Shown: positions 44,093-56,504, counted from the first letter of the stretch. The stretch: DNA of 64,000 nucleotides from Persicaria tinctoria (GCA_037127255.1 JBANSL010000007.1:61923038-61987037); one strand, 5' to 3'. Notes: generated from the sequence alone by a model not told the origin. Numbers and translations are program-made.

Positions 44093-45535
44093 CTAGCTTG
44101 ATCGATTCACTTCTACAAAAGCAGCCACATCGCTGAAGAAGTCTGATCGATTCATTATCCCAGGGTATGGCAATGTCAATTTCGAGAGGTTGGAAAAGTA
44201 ATTGACCGCTGCCACCAGGTATCGATCTCCAATTGAGTCCTTGATCAAGTCAAAACTGAAAAGATTAACCTTCAACGATCTACTGAGAACCCTTGCTATA
44301 TTGACCGCGACATCCATGGTTGGAATTGGAAAATGCGGTTCGGAATCAGGATTTATAGCATTAGTGTTAATCAACAAACCATCAACGTTTCTTCCAGAAA
44401 CATACAACCTTAACAGCACTCCATCGGCGCTATTGAATTCCTGTAGAACAACAGGGGTACTCATGCTATGAAAATCAGCGAGGTCGCCAACAACGGAGAC
44501 TTTGTGAGAATTATCCATCCTTCTAGTGAGGGGTTTAACCATTACTGGAAATTCCAATGTAGTCCAAGTAGAAGGGTTGTGAAATGAAACCTCATCGAAA
44601 ATCAAGATCTGCCTTGGGAAGTCGAAGGCCGCTACCTGGTTTTCCTTAATCTGGTAGGCAGAGACTGTCTTGATCACAGAAATTCGGTTCTTAAACCTCT
44701 CAATGGCCTCTGGTGCATCAAAGATGAGGACATCGGGGTTCTTGGACTTGTATTCAGTGAGCTGTCCTTTCTAGGCGTCATCGTAGAGTTTGTGGACGAT
44801 GCAGTAAAACCTTGTTGGAATGTGGTTGTACCACATTGGTTATATAGAGAATGTTTGAACAACATATAAGGTTGAAGGGCTACTCCTCTCATTGCCAATT
44901 GGTTTTGAGATGAAACCCCGTTCGGGTTTATGTGTTGTTCGAATCTCCCGTATGTGGGCCCGCACACACGACCTCTCTCCAGCTTGTCTTAGCCCCACCG
45001 GGCCCAGCCGACTTTAACATGGTATCAAAGCCGGCTTCAGATTAGTGGGGTTGCTGGCCTTGTTGACATGTCGCGGGCATTGAGTTCCTATTTAAGCGCA
45101 TGTGGCAAGTGCAACTTACTGGCTAAAAAATGTCGTTGCACTTGAGGGGGCGTGTTGGAATGTGGTTATCCCACATCGGTTATATAGAGAATGCTTGAAC
45201 AACATATAAGGTTGAAGGGATACTCCTCTCATTGCCAATTGGTTTTGAGAGGGAACCTCGTTCGGGTTTATGTGTTGTTCGAATCTCCTGTTTGTGGGCC
45301 CGCACACACGACCTCCCTCCACCTTGTCTTAGCCCCACCGGTCCCAGCCCAACCACATTCCAACAAACCTCCCTTGCTCGATCAACGGATTATCCACTTC
45401 TATATCGATCAAATCGATTCCTTGCTCGCTAGCGATGTTGATCAGAGATTGACCAGCGAAGTTGATGAAGCTCTTCTTTTTCTTGGGGGAAAGAGCGTAC
45501 CCGACTTTGAATCTCCGCAGGCTCGGTTCCGCCAT
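44093..45535 (-). pseudogene. Inositol-tetrakisphosphate 1-kinase (ITPK) pseudogene
   Basis: An intronless ITPK-like reading frame starts with ATG at 45535 (MAEPSLRRFKVGYALSPKKK). Enzymes of this ATP-grasp family phosphorylate inositol tri- and tetrakisphosphates in the cytosol. The frame is broken three ways. A TRIM retrotransposon sits at 44813-45365. A TAG (44771-44773) replaces what should be Trp in DDxWK. The magnesium-binding DINYFP motif has become AVNYFS near 44195. Other family marks remain (KNPDVLIFDAPEAIERFKNR, FPVMVKPL, PVVLQEF, VNLFSFDLIKD). Length without the insert is near 290 codons, somewhat short of the usual 320. A paralogue lies at 56505-57374. Confidence 0.9.
44813..45365 (-). 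mobile_element. TRIM retrotransposon inserted in the ITPK frame
   Basis: Two short LTRs (44813-45019, 207 bp; 45153-45365, 213 bp), each TGTTGGAATGTGG...ACA, flank only 133 bp. A Met-tRNA type primer site TGGTATCAAAGCC follows the first LTR and a purine tract CTTGAGGGGGCG precedes the second. The 5-bp duplication AACCT is present at 44808-44812 and 45366-45370. Taking out the element and one AACCT rejoins the kinase frame exactly. By the primer site the element itself reads on the plus strand; it is placed here in the minus-strand gene. Confidence 0.95.
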
Positions 45536-45833
45536 TGACGGTAGCTTGAGATCGACCTTGAATTCGAAGTTGAGCGGCAATGGAAATGCAAGAACAGATG
45601 GGATAATGAAAGGAACTAGAGATTACGAATAGGAAGAAAAGCGAAAAGGAAAGCTATTTCAAGATTTCTAATAGACTGAATTGGGAATGAAGAAGATGAA
45701 GGAGAGTGGAGAGAAAATGAGAGGGAGCCATGCGACTGCGGTTTAAATAGATCCGACTTAGGTGACCTGGCCCGTGGGTCCCCTTCCCAGATATAATAGT
45801 AGAGAGGGCTGCCAAGTGGTGATGCATCACAAC

Positions 45834-46255
45834 TAGACCTGTCAAACGGGTCATTCGGGTCGGGTTCGGGTCGGGTCTCTTCGGGACTCGAGTAAAATGA
45901 GTCTTGGGTAAAATGGGTTCCGGGTATTTCCGGGTTAACTATAACCCGGGTTTGACCGGGTTTCGGGTCATTTCGGGTTCGCCAATTTTTTTTTTTTAAA
46001 TTAAAAAAATTATGATTTGATTATTTTGCAATAAATTTTAATTATATATAAAAAAAATTTAATTTTACTTAATTATAAATCAACCGAGTCAATCGGGTAA
46101 AATCGGGTCAAAATTACCGGGTCAATCGGGTCACCGGGTCGAAACCCAGATTACCCGGAAAATTTCCGATTTTTCGGGTTTGGGTAAAAAAAAATTCCGG
46201 GTTCGGGTCGAAAATTTTCCAAAAGTTCGGGTCGGGTTGTGTTTTGACAAGTCTA
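45834..46255. mobile_element. hAT MITE, GGGTCGGGT-rich, upstream of ITPK
   Basis: The ends TAGACCTGTCAAACG and ...GTGTTTTGACAAGTCTA are inverted. The flanks ATCACAAC (45826-45833) and ATCACAGC (46256-46263) agree at 7 of 8 bases. It is an inverted relative of 34404-34857, with the same AT core (ATTATGATTTGATTATTTTG). It starts 299 bp upstream of the ITPK ATG. The left half has GGGTCGGGTTCGGGTCGGG, a potential G-quadruplex. Confidence 0.9.
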
Positions 46256-46402
46256 ATCACAGCCGAGCCTTTTATCTGCTCGGGGAATCAACGATTGGCA
46301 TTTTAAGGATAAATCAACGGTCAGGGTTACATATTGCACCTTTTTTTGGTGAGGAAAGAATTCGGTTGAAAATCCTAACCGATAGCATCCCGGTGGATGA
46401 GA

Positions 46403-48650
46403 TCAAAGAAGATCTAAATGTAATTCTAGTGCCGACCCAGCTAACAAATCTCTTTCTATTATTATTTTTTCAAGTTTGATCTCCTTTGCACAAATGATTC
46501 CTTCTCCGAGGGCATTGATTTCTGCAATGATTGGCGAGGTGTATCCCAAATTCTTGTATCCAATCTTGATAACCTTCCCTTCGCAATTTCTAATTACAAA
46601 ACCGGCACTAGCCTCTCCATTGTCTAGTACTGCACCATCAAAATTAACTTTCATAGTATCAGGCTTTGGTTTTCTCCATTTTACATTCCTTCTACTTATT
46701 TTGCGGTTTGGCTTAGAACGTCCCCTATCAGGCTTACTATGCACTTCATACTTTTCCACATAAGCTTTTTTTCCATGAATCTTTTGTAGAACTTATAAAT
46801 TGTTGGATTTCGAAACAAGATGGTTTGAGCATTTCTCCATTTTTAAAGTAGAATTTTTTATAAAGTTGCAATCTACAAATAAGTGGAATTCATCTTCAAC
46901 ATGATTATCACAAAAACTATAGTAATTTGGTACATACGCCCCTCTTTTGCTTAATCTATCCCTAGTCGGTAGGCCATTTTGGGAAATTTTCCATAGAATT
47001 TTTTTTATCTTTGGCATTGTATCCACCTTCCATATCTAGAAGGATAGGTCATAATTCAAAGATTCTTGATTGGAAAACAACTTCACAACGCTGGTAGTCG
47101 AGAACCAACCTTGCTTGTTGGGCCACCAGTATAACCTATTCGAAATCGGGCACATCGGAGGTGGTATACTCATAATCTGTTGAACAAGTTGTTGGTCAAG
47201 TGCCATCAATAATTTTTCTTCCCGCCATTTTCCATTGATAATATATTCACTTACTTTTTCATTTTGGTCGATAATACTCATGTCAGAGAGATAATGGAGA
47301 AGTGGTTTCTGGGCCACCCATTTGTCTGTCCAAAACTTAATAGATTTTCCATTACCAATAGACTAGGTGAGTCCCTCCTTAAATTTATCAATCAAAGATG
47401 AGCCATTCCTCCATTGCCAGGAAGCATTCCGAGCTTTTTTATAGGTCAGGATATCACTATCTTTTAAGTATTTATATCGAATTATTTTGACCTAAATATT
47501 ATCAGGCTCTGCTAGCGTTTTCCATAAAAACTTCATTTGGAGGGCTTCATTCATCACATGAGATTTTCCAATACCCACTCCCCCTTTCTTTTTCGGTTTG
47601 CATATCCTATCCCAAATGATAAGGGTTTTATGTTAGATATCTTTGTTCCAGAAAAAAATCCTATTTATCTGGTCTAATTCCTTGTGAATGGATGTGGGAA
47701 GCATAAAGCTTTGCATGACATACAACGGTTTTTCCGATAAGTTTGAATGAATAAGTATAGGTCTCCCATGTTGCGAAAGTGAGTTAGCCCTCCATTTTGA
47801 CAATTGATCCTTTGTTTTGGTGATATTATCTTGAAAGGTGATCTTGTTGACTTTCCTACTGATGATAGGACAACCCAAATACTTGTCACTCACCCTAGTG
47901 TGAGGGGTTTGCAATGCATTCTGAAGTATAATTGAATTCTTGACCCAGGTACACCCGAAGTCGTTTGGAAAGTTGATTTATGGAACTTTACTTTCTGACC
48001 CGAGAGGGGACAATACTCGTCAATGATTTCTTTTATACGCTGACATGCAGACATGGAAGCTTTAGCGAAGATGATAAGATCATCTGCGAAGGCAAGGAAA
48101 GGAATGCGTGGCCCATTAAGGCCAAATTTGAATCCAATCTTACTCATAGGAATCTTTGATTCTTGGTGAAGCTTTCTCGCTAACAGTTTCGCACATAGGA
48201 TAAAGATAAAGGGAGAGATAGGATCCCCTTGTCGGACTCCTCTAGATGACATGAAATTTTTTGTTTGCGAGTTGTTAACCAAAACAGAAAAGGAAACTGA
48301 AGTAATACATTCTCTAACCCAACCGATGAAAGTTGGATGGAACCCAACCCTTTTTAGAATTTCAAAGGAGAATTCCCAACTGAGCCTATCGTATGCTTTT
48401 TCCATATCCAATTTAATAGCCATCCATCCTTCATTTCCCTTATGCATTTTAAACAAGTGAAAAATCTCATGTGCGATTAGTACGTTATCTTGGATTGCCC
48501 TATCAGACACAAAAGCCCCTTGAAGCGGGTGGATCAATTTACCGATAACCTTTTTCATTCTATCAGTTATTATTTTTTATATTACCTTATAAATTGTTGA
48601 GCACAAACTAATTGGTCTATAGTTGTTTGTTGTGCTGAGATTATCCACTT
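46403..48650 (-). pseudogene. Decayed 5'-truncated LINE (reverse transcriptase to RNase H)
   Basis: On the minus strand, in order: the reverse transcriptase core (48558-47890) with LDMEKAYDRLSWEF, RGVRQGDPISPFIF and the catalytic FADDLIIFAK; its thumb side (47914-47633) with KWRANSLSQHGRPILIHSNL; the zf-RVT region (47026-46793) with ILWKISQNGLPTRDRL and CDNHVEDEFHLF; and the RNase H domain (46759-46403) with KVNFDGAVLDNGEASAGFVI. The endonuclease part is absent. Frames change several times, so it is dead. It is a relative of the fragment at 26130-26990. Confidence 0.9.
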
Positions 48651-49814
48651 TAGGTAGCAGTGTGATGAAAGTATGGTTAATTTCCCTGATTTTTTAATAA
48701 TTACCAAATTTCCCTAATTTTTGTGTAAAATGTACTATATAATTCATTTGTCACTTCTACTCATTCATATAACAAATCTAAAATTAAAACTTCACAACAT
48801 GATTGATCATATAGCAAAAAAAAATAAAAAAATCATCCTTAATTTTTTCTTCTAAGATTTCAAATTAGATTTCTAATTTTCTTAATCTGAAATTCCACAT
48901 TTTCTTATAAATTTATTTCCCAAATTATTCGGATCATATAAATTTTTTTGTCACATTTTAGTACACTAATCCTAGATCTACTATAATCTTTAACTTAGAC
49001 ATCCATTATATCATATAACCATTGTAAACAACAGAAAATTCCAACATTTTCACATATCTATATATGAAGACAAAATTATGCATATCTAACAATCGACAAT
49101 AAATACATAACTTCAATAAATACATTTTTCATTGTAATTAACATTTCAAATAAGAATTCTAACTTTGCAACATTCCCACATTTTTATATAAATTAATTTT
49201 CCTAATTATTCGGACCATATAAAAAATTAAAAACTGTCCCCAATTTTTTTTTCAAACATTTCCACATAACATTATTTATCATACAAAATTATTTCATATA
49301 ATCTTTCAACAACTACATAATTTCATCATTTTCATACAAAATTCATGCCTACATTTTTTCGCACCACATGAAATTATATATTAGTTACAATTATATAATA
49401 CTTACAAATTCAAGATTTTCACGTACATATCAATTATACAACTGATTATAAAAATAAATCAATTATACAGCTATGTTTTTCAATTATAATATTTTTCCGA
49501 CAACATACAGAATTAAGATTTTTTTTGTCGGGATTGTCGGGTGGTTTTGGGGTCAAGGTCGATGTTGTCGCCTTTCAGAATGCTCATGTCGGGCCCTCTT
49601 AAATCGCAACCCTGACGACGGTTTCCAACTCCAAACAACGGCGGTTTCCACCTCCTGTCGGTGTCAGTTTCCAATCGGATTTGGGACAATTCTGGGTAAT
49701 TGGAGGGTTGTGTGGTTAATATTGCAATGAGAGAATGGAGGTGGCTAATCGGACTTTCGAAAATTGAAGGAAAGAGGTGTTCGTCGATGGCGGTTTCGAC
49801 TTCAGAGGGTTAGG
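48651..49814. other. AT-rich spacer and a short GC-richer piece
   Basis: 48700-49480 is extremely AT-rich with CATTTTC/ATAAATTA runs and no gene. 49510-49800 is GC-richer with short open frames of unknown origin, continuing after the retrotransposon at 55342. Confidence 0.4.
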
Positions 49815-51077
49815 TGATAATGCATATTTAGATAGGCATTATAGAGTAGTTTTAGGGTCATTTAGATGTATATATTTCACTTTAAAGAGTTAGTTTACTT
49901 GTTTGCTCATTTGGTACTTAAGTGCGGAATCTACACAAGTTTAGCGAGTAATTGCAGATTTTGGATTTGAAGAATGGAGGAGGTCATTCATTAGAGTCAT
50001 ATGGATCATATGGAGGCAAGAACGAGCTAGAGAAGCCAAGTTGGAATGCACAAGGAAGAGGCAAAGGGCATACAAGAGCCAAAACGGCACCCGCGGCCAG
50101 AGGAACAAGGGAAGCCAGAAAACCGCACCCGCGGCCAGAGGAACAAGGGAAGCCAGAAAACCAATTCTGGGCAGCACCCGCAGCTTAGGAGGCAGCACCC
50201 GCGGTTTTTCTGGGTCAGATTCAGCGCCGATTTTCTATGCCTCTTAAGTTGGGCCTATCTTTGGGAAATACTTTCTAGGGTTTTATGACGGTACTTAGGC
50301 CTATTTAAAGGTTGGTTTTAGGTTGTTTTAGGGATCTCATCTAATCTTTTGACAATGGAGTGCTAAACTATTGTGGTTTGCCTACGATTTGAGACTCCGT
50401 TTGGTTGAATTGTGAGTTTTCTATTCTTGTTCTAATTTCCATCACATGTTTCATCTTCTTTATGCTTGAATGCTTTATGGTGTTTGATGCTATCTTGATT
50501 GATCACCTTGCTAGGATCTCATCATCGCTAGGTTTTTGAATTGTTCGTTATGATTCTTAATCTTTCGTAGCAAACATGTTCTAGTTGACTTCGTTAGAAA
50601 GCTTGAATGTGTAGGAAGTTGACTATGAGTTAAATATTAGTTCTTTAGGGGATTAATATTGCTTATAAGCTTTATGCATCTTGAGACTTATTGCTATTCC
50701 TAGGATTAAACCTTAATCCATGTTAAGATTGCCTAGGAGTAAGGGATTATTAGAACTCATATGGCTAATAATCTATTTAAATCAAGATAAGAACATTTGA
50801 TTGGAAAAGGAAGAGAACTTGAGTAGGAAACAAGGATCGAATTCACCAAATAGGGTTGAGAATTGTAGGTGAAAGTATCTCTTAATTATTGATTCTCCTA
50901 ACTTGTTAATATGTCTCATTCTCAACCACTCAAAACCCCTCTTTTCTACAAATTGGTAAATACACAATACATAGGAATACTTGATTCTCTGTGGGATCGA
51001 CCTCTTACTTGCTCACTATACTAGTTTGTAGGTTTGAGTTTTATTTTGATAGGAAACACAACGATTTTGTCCTGTCA
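49815..51077 (+). repeat. 5' LTR
   Basis: Nearly collinear with 54062-55341. It carries a 36-bp tandem duplication around 50085-50160 (CCGCGGCCAGAGGAACAAGG unit) that is changed in the other LTR. Confidence 0.9.
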
Positions 51078-51207
51078 AATTTTGGCGCCATTACCGGGGA
51101 ATCAAGTTTATTTCTTTATTTTGTGTATCTATTGATTTTTGTATATATATCTAACCCCGTCGTGGACCTATCTTTCGGTTCCCGACACCCTCTACTAATA
51201 TTTTGAG

Positions 51208-52047
51208 ATGTTGAAGTTATGTCAGTTTCAAGGGGAAAATTTTCACCTTTATCTCACGAAAGTGGATAATTTATTGGACGCTTGGTATGCACGGGGTTAC
51301 CCGTATAGTTTGCGAGATATGGTTATTTGTGTACTTGAAGGCATGACTCCTGAGACCAAAGAACTTGCCGAGTCTATGAGTAACGGAGGCTTGGCGAGTT
51401 TTGATTTATCAGAGATGTGGGATTTTTTCTGTTACATGGGTCACTAGGTGGAGCAGGAAGAAGCTTTCACAGACCAGGTTTTGATGGAGCAAATGCTTGA
51501 AAGGATGGAGAGACTCGAGGAAAAATTGAACCAACGTGCTCAACTGATGAGTGAGTTGGAAGCGGAGAAAAGTGTCATACCTCAAGTTGATGAAAGTCAA
51601 GACACAAACGACGATGGTTTGATTAAAGATGGAGGAGAGAGTCCGATGCACCCTTACATGGATTCTCATGAGTGCACGCATGAGGATCTATGCGTTTTGG
51701 TTCCTAATTCATCTAAAGAAATCAACCCTGACTTGCCTATTGAGGAACCAGGTCTAGAGCCGATTTCTGTGGCTCCTAAGCAAGGTATTGATATTTCTTA
51801 TACTTTTGTGGATTATGGTGATTATATAGATCCTTGGGAGCATTACTTTGACAAGCTACCAACGGAATTGAGTTGGTGGTCTTACATACCCTCCACTGAA
51901 AGTCAAGCTCAAGAGTATGATGAGTTGGTAATATTCTTGAACACAATACAATTTTCTATCAACTTTTTTATATTTTGTATCCATTTATCTTTTGGATGGG
52001 CGCGAGAGTTTGATTTACTTTTGAGGGCGCTAACAATGTCTGAGTAA
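51208..52047 (+). pseudogene. Gag-like remnant of the LTR element
   Basis: Two adjoining in-frame pieces, separated by a single stop at 51445-51447, encode about 278 residues. The first part (FQGENFHLYLTKVDNLLDAW, then RDMVICVLEGMTPETKELAE) looks like a truncated Gypsy-type Gag. The second has a coiled-coil segment (MEQMLERMERLEEKLNQRAQ) and acidic sequence. No zinc knuckle, protease or polymerase follows. The motif GGGAGGCAACCCGAG at about 52107-52122 just after it is common in plant Gypsy derivatives. Confidence 0.55.
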
Positions 52048-54061
52048 GTCTTGAATGCGCGGACGAATAAATTGTCGAGTCTATGACGTTAACCAAGGCG
52101 CTTCTCGGGAGGCAACCCGAGGTAAGTAGGCTATAAGTGTTCTTTTCTCTATTAGTTTTTCATTTTTCTTAGCATAATTAGAACCGTCGTAGATTTTAGG
52201 AAGTTTTTTTCCACCATGTTAGACTAACCATTCAGGGGGAAGAACGAAGAAGGTAGGAAAGACAACGCTTTGGAAAGGCAGCGGCCGCGGCAAATCTGGG
52301 AAACAACACTGAAACCGCACCCACGGTCCAAAAACCGTACCCGTGGCCAATATTGGGGAGGGTTCTGGAATGGCAGCATCTGCGGCCCAGAAGGCAGCAC
52401 CCGCGGCACAGAAGGCAGCACCTGCGACCTCAGCATGCATCCACCTTTTCGTTCATTTTCGAAACTCTTCCTTTCGTGCCCACCTCCACCTCCTCCATAC
52501 CAGTGAGCTTGTGAGTTTTACTTTTCTCCTCCCTTGTTCATTCTAATTTTTGTTGTTTTAATTTCATTGGGACAATGAAAGTTTCAAGTGTGGGGGAGGG
52601 GATTAGTGTACATAGTAGGTTGCATTGTATATCGAGCATGTTTAAATTATTCTGCATAATATTCATGTGTTGCATCTTAATGCTTTGCATCTTAGTTTTA
52701 TTTTAAGAAAAACAAAAGGAAAAAAATATAAAAAATGAACAAGAAAAAAAATCATGCACTTGCACAGAATATGCCATTGTCTAAACAACCACCTAGCCAA
52801 GTGAGTCCTCAAAATTTTATTGAAATTATGATCACATAAGTCATATGACATATTTGAATTGTTTTAGCCTTATCCTACTCATGGTTTTTATGTGGAACAT
52901 AACTAGGTGAACATAATTGAGCTTGTATGATCTAAGTTCCTAGCATGACTGGAATCCAACAAAAATTTAACCTTGTGAGATTGATTTTTGGCCTTATTAG
53001 GACTGTACTTCATCGAGTCCTTTTGCTCTTGTTTCATGTGTGTGAATACTCTCCAATGCTTCTACCTCTTGGAATTGATTTTGTTATCTATGTCAAGGAT
53101 GTACTTATATGTTTGTTATTGGTAAATTTCACATGATTGAGGCACCTTTATTAGCCCTATTTGACTCTATTCCACCTTACATATGATCCTCTTCTTTAAG
53201 CCAATTTGAGCCTAATTGCCTATTCTTTTGTAGCTCCACAAGATTTTCCATAGCCAATTATAGCTTGACCCCATCCGGGAATTAGGGATGGTTGGTGAAT
53301 ATTTATAATGTGGATGATGGTTTTTAGTGGTGGATTGTATGTTTGATGTACCCTTATGAGATGTTTGATTATTGCTAGTACATTCATTACTTGGGACCTA
53401 TGGAGAATAAAATTCACTTAGGGGTAAAAGTCAAGGAAAATCATTTGATATAGCATGGAAAAAAAGGGGAAAAAGAAAAGAAAAAAAAAAGAAAGCGAAA
53501 AAAGAATAAAGGAATGAGTTGAGTATGGTTTGTAAAGTTATATGCTTGAGATTGGAGTTGTATTACATTTTAGAGTTATGGTATGAATTTATGAGTGGTA
53601 TTGTGATTTGGTTGCTTCCTTAGTTCCCGGATTATGAGCACCACATGACCTAAATTGTTTCATACCTTATGTTTTCTACCTTGACCCCATTACAACCCAT
53701 GAAAAGACCTCATGATGATTTTTGCCGGTAATGACATCCACGGTGGAGATTGTGATTCAATTTCAATTCTTATGTAGCTTAGTTGCATTTTGGATAGAGT
53801 TTGAGTGTTAATTGATAAACCTAAACACTTGAGTGAGAGCGAAAACACTTTATTCCCGGTGAGGTTGGATGTGTAAGCATGCGGGTTACTTGATCACATA
53901 AATACTTGCTAGCTAGGACATTTGTTTGCCTTGTCTATGTTTGTACTTTGATGAGATGTTGCTTTTGAGGAGGCTATTGCATGAAGGATTGTGTTTGTGG
54001 GATGACTCATAAATGTTTTGTTTTGCTTGAGGACAAGCAAAAGGCTAAGTGTGTGGGAGTT
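52048..54061 (+). other. Long non-coding 3' part of the LTR element
   Basis: 52260-52440 is GC-rich with repeated CACCCGCGGC-like motifs also found in the LTRs. A false polypurine tract GTGTGGGGGAGGGGA occurs at 52591. 53455-53510 is a long purine run. No frame worth calling. Confidence 0.6.
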
Positions 54062-55341
54062 TGATAATGCATATTTAGATAGGCATTATAGAGTAGTTTT
54101 AGGTTCATTTAGATGTATATATTTGACTTTAAATTGTTAGTTTACTTATTTGCTCATTTAATTTGGTACTTACGTGCGGAATCTACACAAGTTTAGCGAG
54201 TAATTACAGATTTTGGATTTGAAGAATGGATGAGGTCATTCATTAGAGTCATATTCATATGGAGGCAAGAACGAGCTAGAGAAGCCAAGTTGGAATGCAC
54301 AAGGAAGAGGCAAAGGGCACACAAGAGCCAAAACGGCACCCGCGGCCAGAGGAACAAGGGAAGCCAGAAAACCGCACCAGCGGCCACAGAAACCGCACCT
54401 GCGGTTATTCCAGAAAATCACCAATTCTGGGCGGCACCCGCGGCCTAGGAGGCAGCACCCGCGGTTTTTCTGGGCCGGATTCAGTGCCGATTTTCTATGC
54501 CTCTTAAGTTGGGCCTATCTTTGGGAAATACTTTCTAGGGTTTTATGACGGTACTTAGGCCTATTTAAAGGTTGGTTTTAGGTTGTTTTAGGGATCTCAT
54601 CTAATCTTTTGACAATGGAGTGCTAAACTATTGTGGTTTGCCTACGATTTGAGACTCCGTTTGGTTGAATTGTGAGTTTTCTATTCTTGTTCTAATTTCC
54701 ATCACATGTTTCATTTTCTTTATCCTTGAATGCTTTATGATGTTTGATGCTATCTTGATTGATCACCTTGCTAGGATCTCATCATCGCTAGGGTTTTGAA
54801 TTGTTCGTTATGATTCTTAATCTTTCGTAGGAAACATGTTCTATTTGACTTCGTTAGAAAGCTTGAATGTGTAGGAAGTTGACTATGGGTTAAATATTAG
54901 TTCTTTAGGGGATTAATATTGCTTATAAGCTTTATGCATCTTGAGACTTATTGCTATTCCTAGGATTAAACCTTAATCCGTGTTAAGATTGTCTAGGAGT
55001 AGAGGATTATTAGAACTCATAGGGCTAATAATCTATTTAAATCTAGATAAGAACATTTGATTGGAAAAGGAAGAGAACTTGAGTAGGAAACAAGGATCGA
55101 ATTCACCAAATAGCTAGGGTTGAGAATTGTAGGTGAAACTATCTCTTAATTATTGATTCTCCTAACTTGTTAATATTTCTCATTCTCAACCACTCAAAAC
55201 CCCTCTTTTCTACAAATTGGTAAATACACAATACATAGGAATACTTGATTCTCTATGGGATCGACCCCTTACATGCTCACTATACTAGTTTGTAGGTTTG
55301 AGTTTTATTTTGATAGGAAACACAACGATTTTGTCCTGTCA
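54062..55341 (+). repeat. 3' LTR
   Basis: Pair of 49815-51077, followed by the TTAGG target duplication. Confidence 0.9.
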
Positions 55342-55881
55342 TTAGGGTTAAATAGACGGGGGCGGTTTTGTTTTTTGTGGAAGAAGAGGGGTGAGTCGCT
55401 GTTAATAACATCGACTCATGTATTCCCCAAAAGAATCTCTGCAGGACACATACTGGGTCGGGGTAGAGATTCCGTTTGACCGGGTGAGAGACCCTAGAGT
55501 CGCTGTTTAGAACAACTCAGGTTTTTTATTTTCTTTTGCTTTCCCATTGCTTTAAATGACAAAATTGAAAAACAATATTAGGAAACAACGACTCTCCCTA
55601 AAAATGTAATTTTTTTTTTCATTTCTGTTAATTTTAATGAAATTAAACCCAAAAAATAAAAAAAATGAAATACACGTAAATCGTTGTTATAAAACAGCGA
55701 CTTACATTTTTTAATATTTTTAAAAAACCTTAGGTAAGTGTTGACTAAATCACTAAAATGTTTGAGATATTGGCTATTTCCCTAATTATTTTCCGATTTT
55801 TGGCCATTTAAAAAAAAAATCACTTAGTAGTTACTGTAGTACTTTGAAGATTGCTCAATTGATATGAATATCCAATTTTAG
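55342..55881. other. Spacer with repeated GTCGCTGTT motifs
   Basis: GAGTCGCTGTT, CATCGACTC, AGAGTCGCTGTTTAGAAC and ACAGCGACTTAC recur in both orientations, able to form weak hairpins. No gene. Probably the remains of the older repeat that the LTR element landed in. Confidence 0.4.
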
Positions 55882-56237
55882 GTTATAAAGCCAAGTTTTG
55901 TTGGTGATCTTGAAACTGCTGCATTAATTGAAAGATGGGCCATTTGCATGGGAAAATGCCAATTGTTATTTGTTAGTGCTGCTTTTGAAAGCAGTCTCAG
56001 TTTATCTTGCTATGTTCAGTTTGCACGTTATCCGGAGTTGCAAAATGACGAGGTTTGCAGCATATTGAGTGGCAAATTGGTTTCTTCAGTAGCACATGGT
56101 CTTTGAACTTATAAATGGCTTAAGGAAGATATAACCGTCAATCCTCTCAGAATTTGCCAAAGTCCAGTCAGTGGTTATATGGAGGCATCTATAAACAACG
56201 CTGATTTAGGCAGTAAAATGTACTTATGCTGGCAATG
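55882..56237 (+). pseudogene. PHYLLO fragment, MenC (o-succinylbenzoate synthase) domain
   Basis: After an acceptor-like TTTTAG the frame reads KPSFVGDLETAALIERWAIC, then VSAAFESSLSLSCYVQFARY, ELQNDEVCSILSGKL and VAHGL-stop-TYKWLKED. This is the end of the MenC domain of PHYLLO, the plastid multifunctional enzyme of phylloquinone synthesis, by recognition of the family. A TGA stands where Gly is expected in AHGLGTY. Only the last exon or so is present, so it is a non-functional relic lying between the two ITPK copies. Confidence 0.7.
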
Positions 56238-56504
56238 ACAGGAACCAAAATCCGGAGTCAATGACTGAAATATAACGAGACATGAACCTAGAAAAGAAAC
56301 ATCACATATTTCTGATATGAATCATTAGAAGTTTTCTGGATCTCTCTCTGATATGAACCATTAGAAGTTTTCTAGATCTCTTTCAAAAAAAAAAGATGTC
56401 AAGAGCAATTACAAGTTTCCACTAGCCAGACATTGAAGACAATCTATACTTGTAGTGTATCAATCTTTACCTGCTGATTTCAGTCTATTTGTCTTGAAGA
56501 AGAT

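Larger units (their letters stand above)
49815..55341 (+). mobile_element. Non-autonomous LTR retrotransposon, Gypsy-type primer site
   Basis: LTRs at 49815-51077 (1263 bp) and 54062-55341 (1280 bp), TGATAATGC...CCTGTCA, are flanked by TTAGG (49810-49814 and 55342-55346). The primer site TGGCGCCATTACCGGGGA starts at 51083, three bases different from the Asp-tRNA-type site used by many plant Gypsy elements. The purine-rich GTGTGTGGGAGT precedes the second LTR. The 3-kb interior has only a gag-like piece and no pol. LTR copies are very similar, so the insertion is fairly recent. Confidence 0.95.

Noticed and set aside
52591..52606. Polypurine tract marking an LTR start
   Set aside because: No LTR follows. 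The true second LTR begins at 54062 with TTAGG duplication support.
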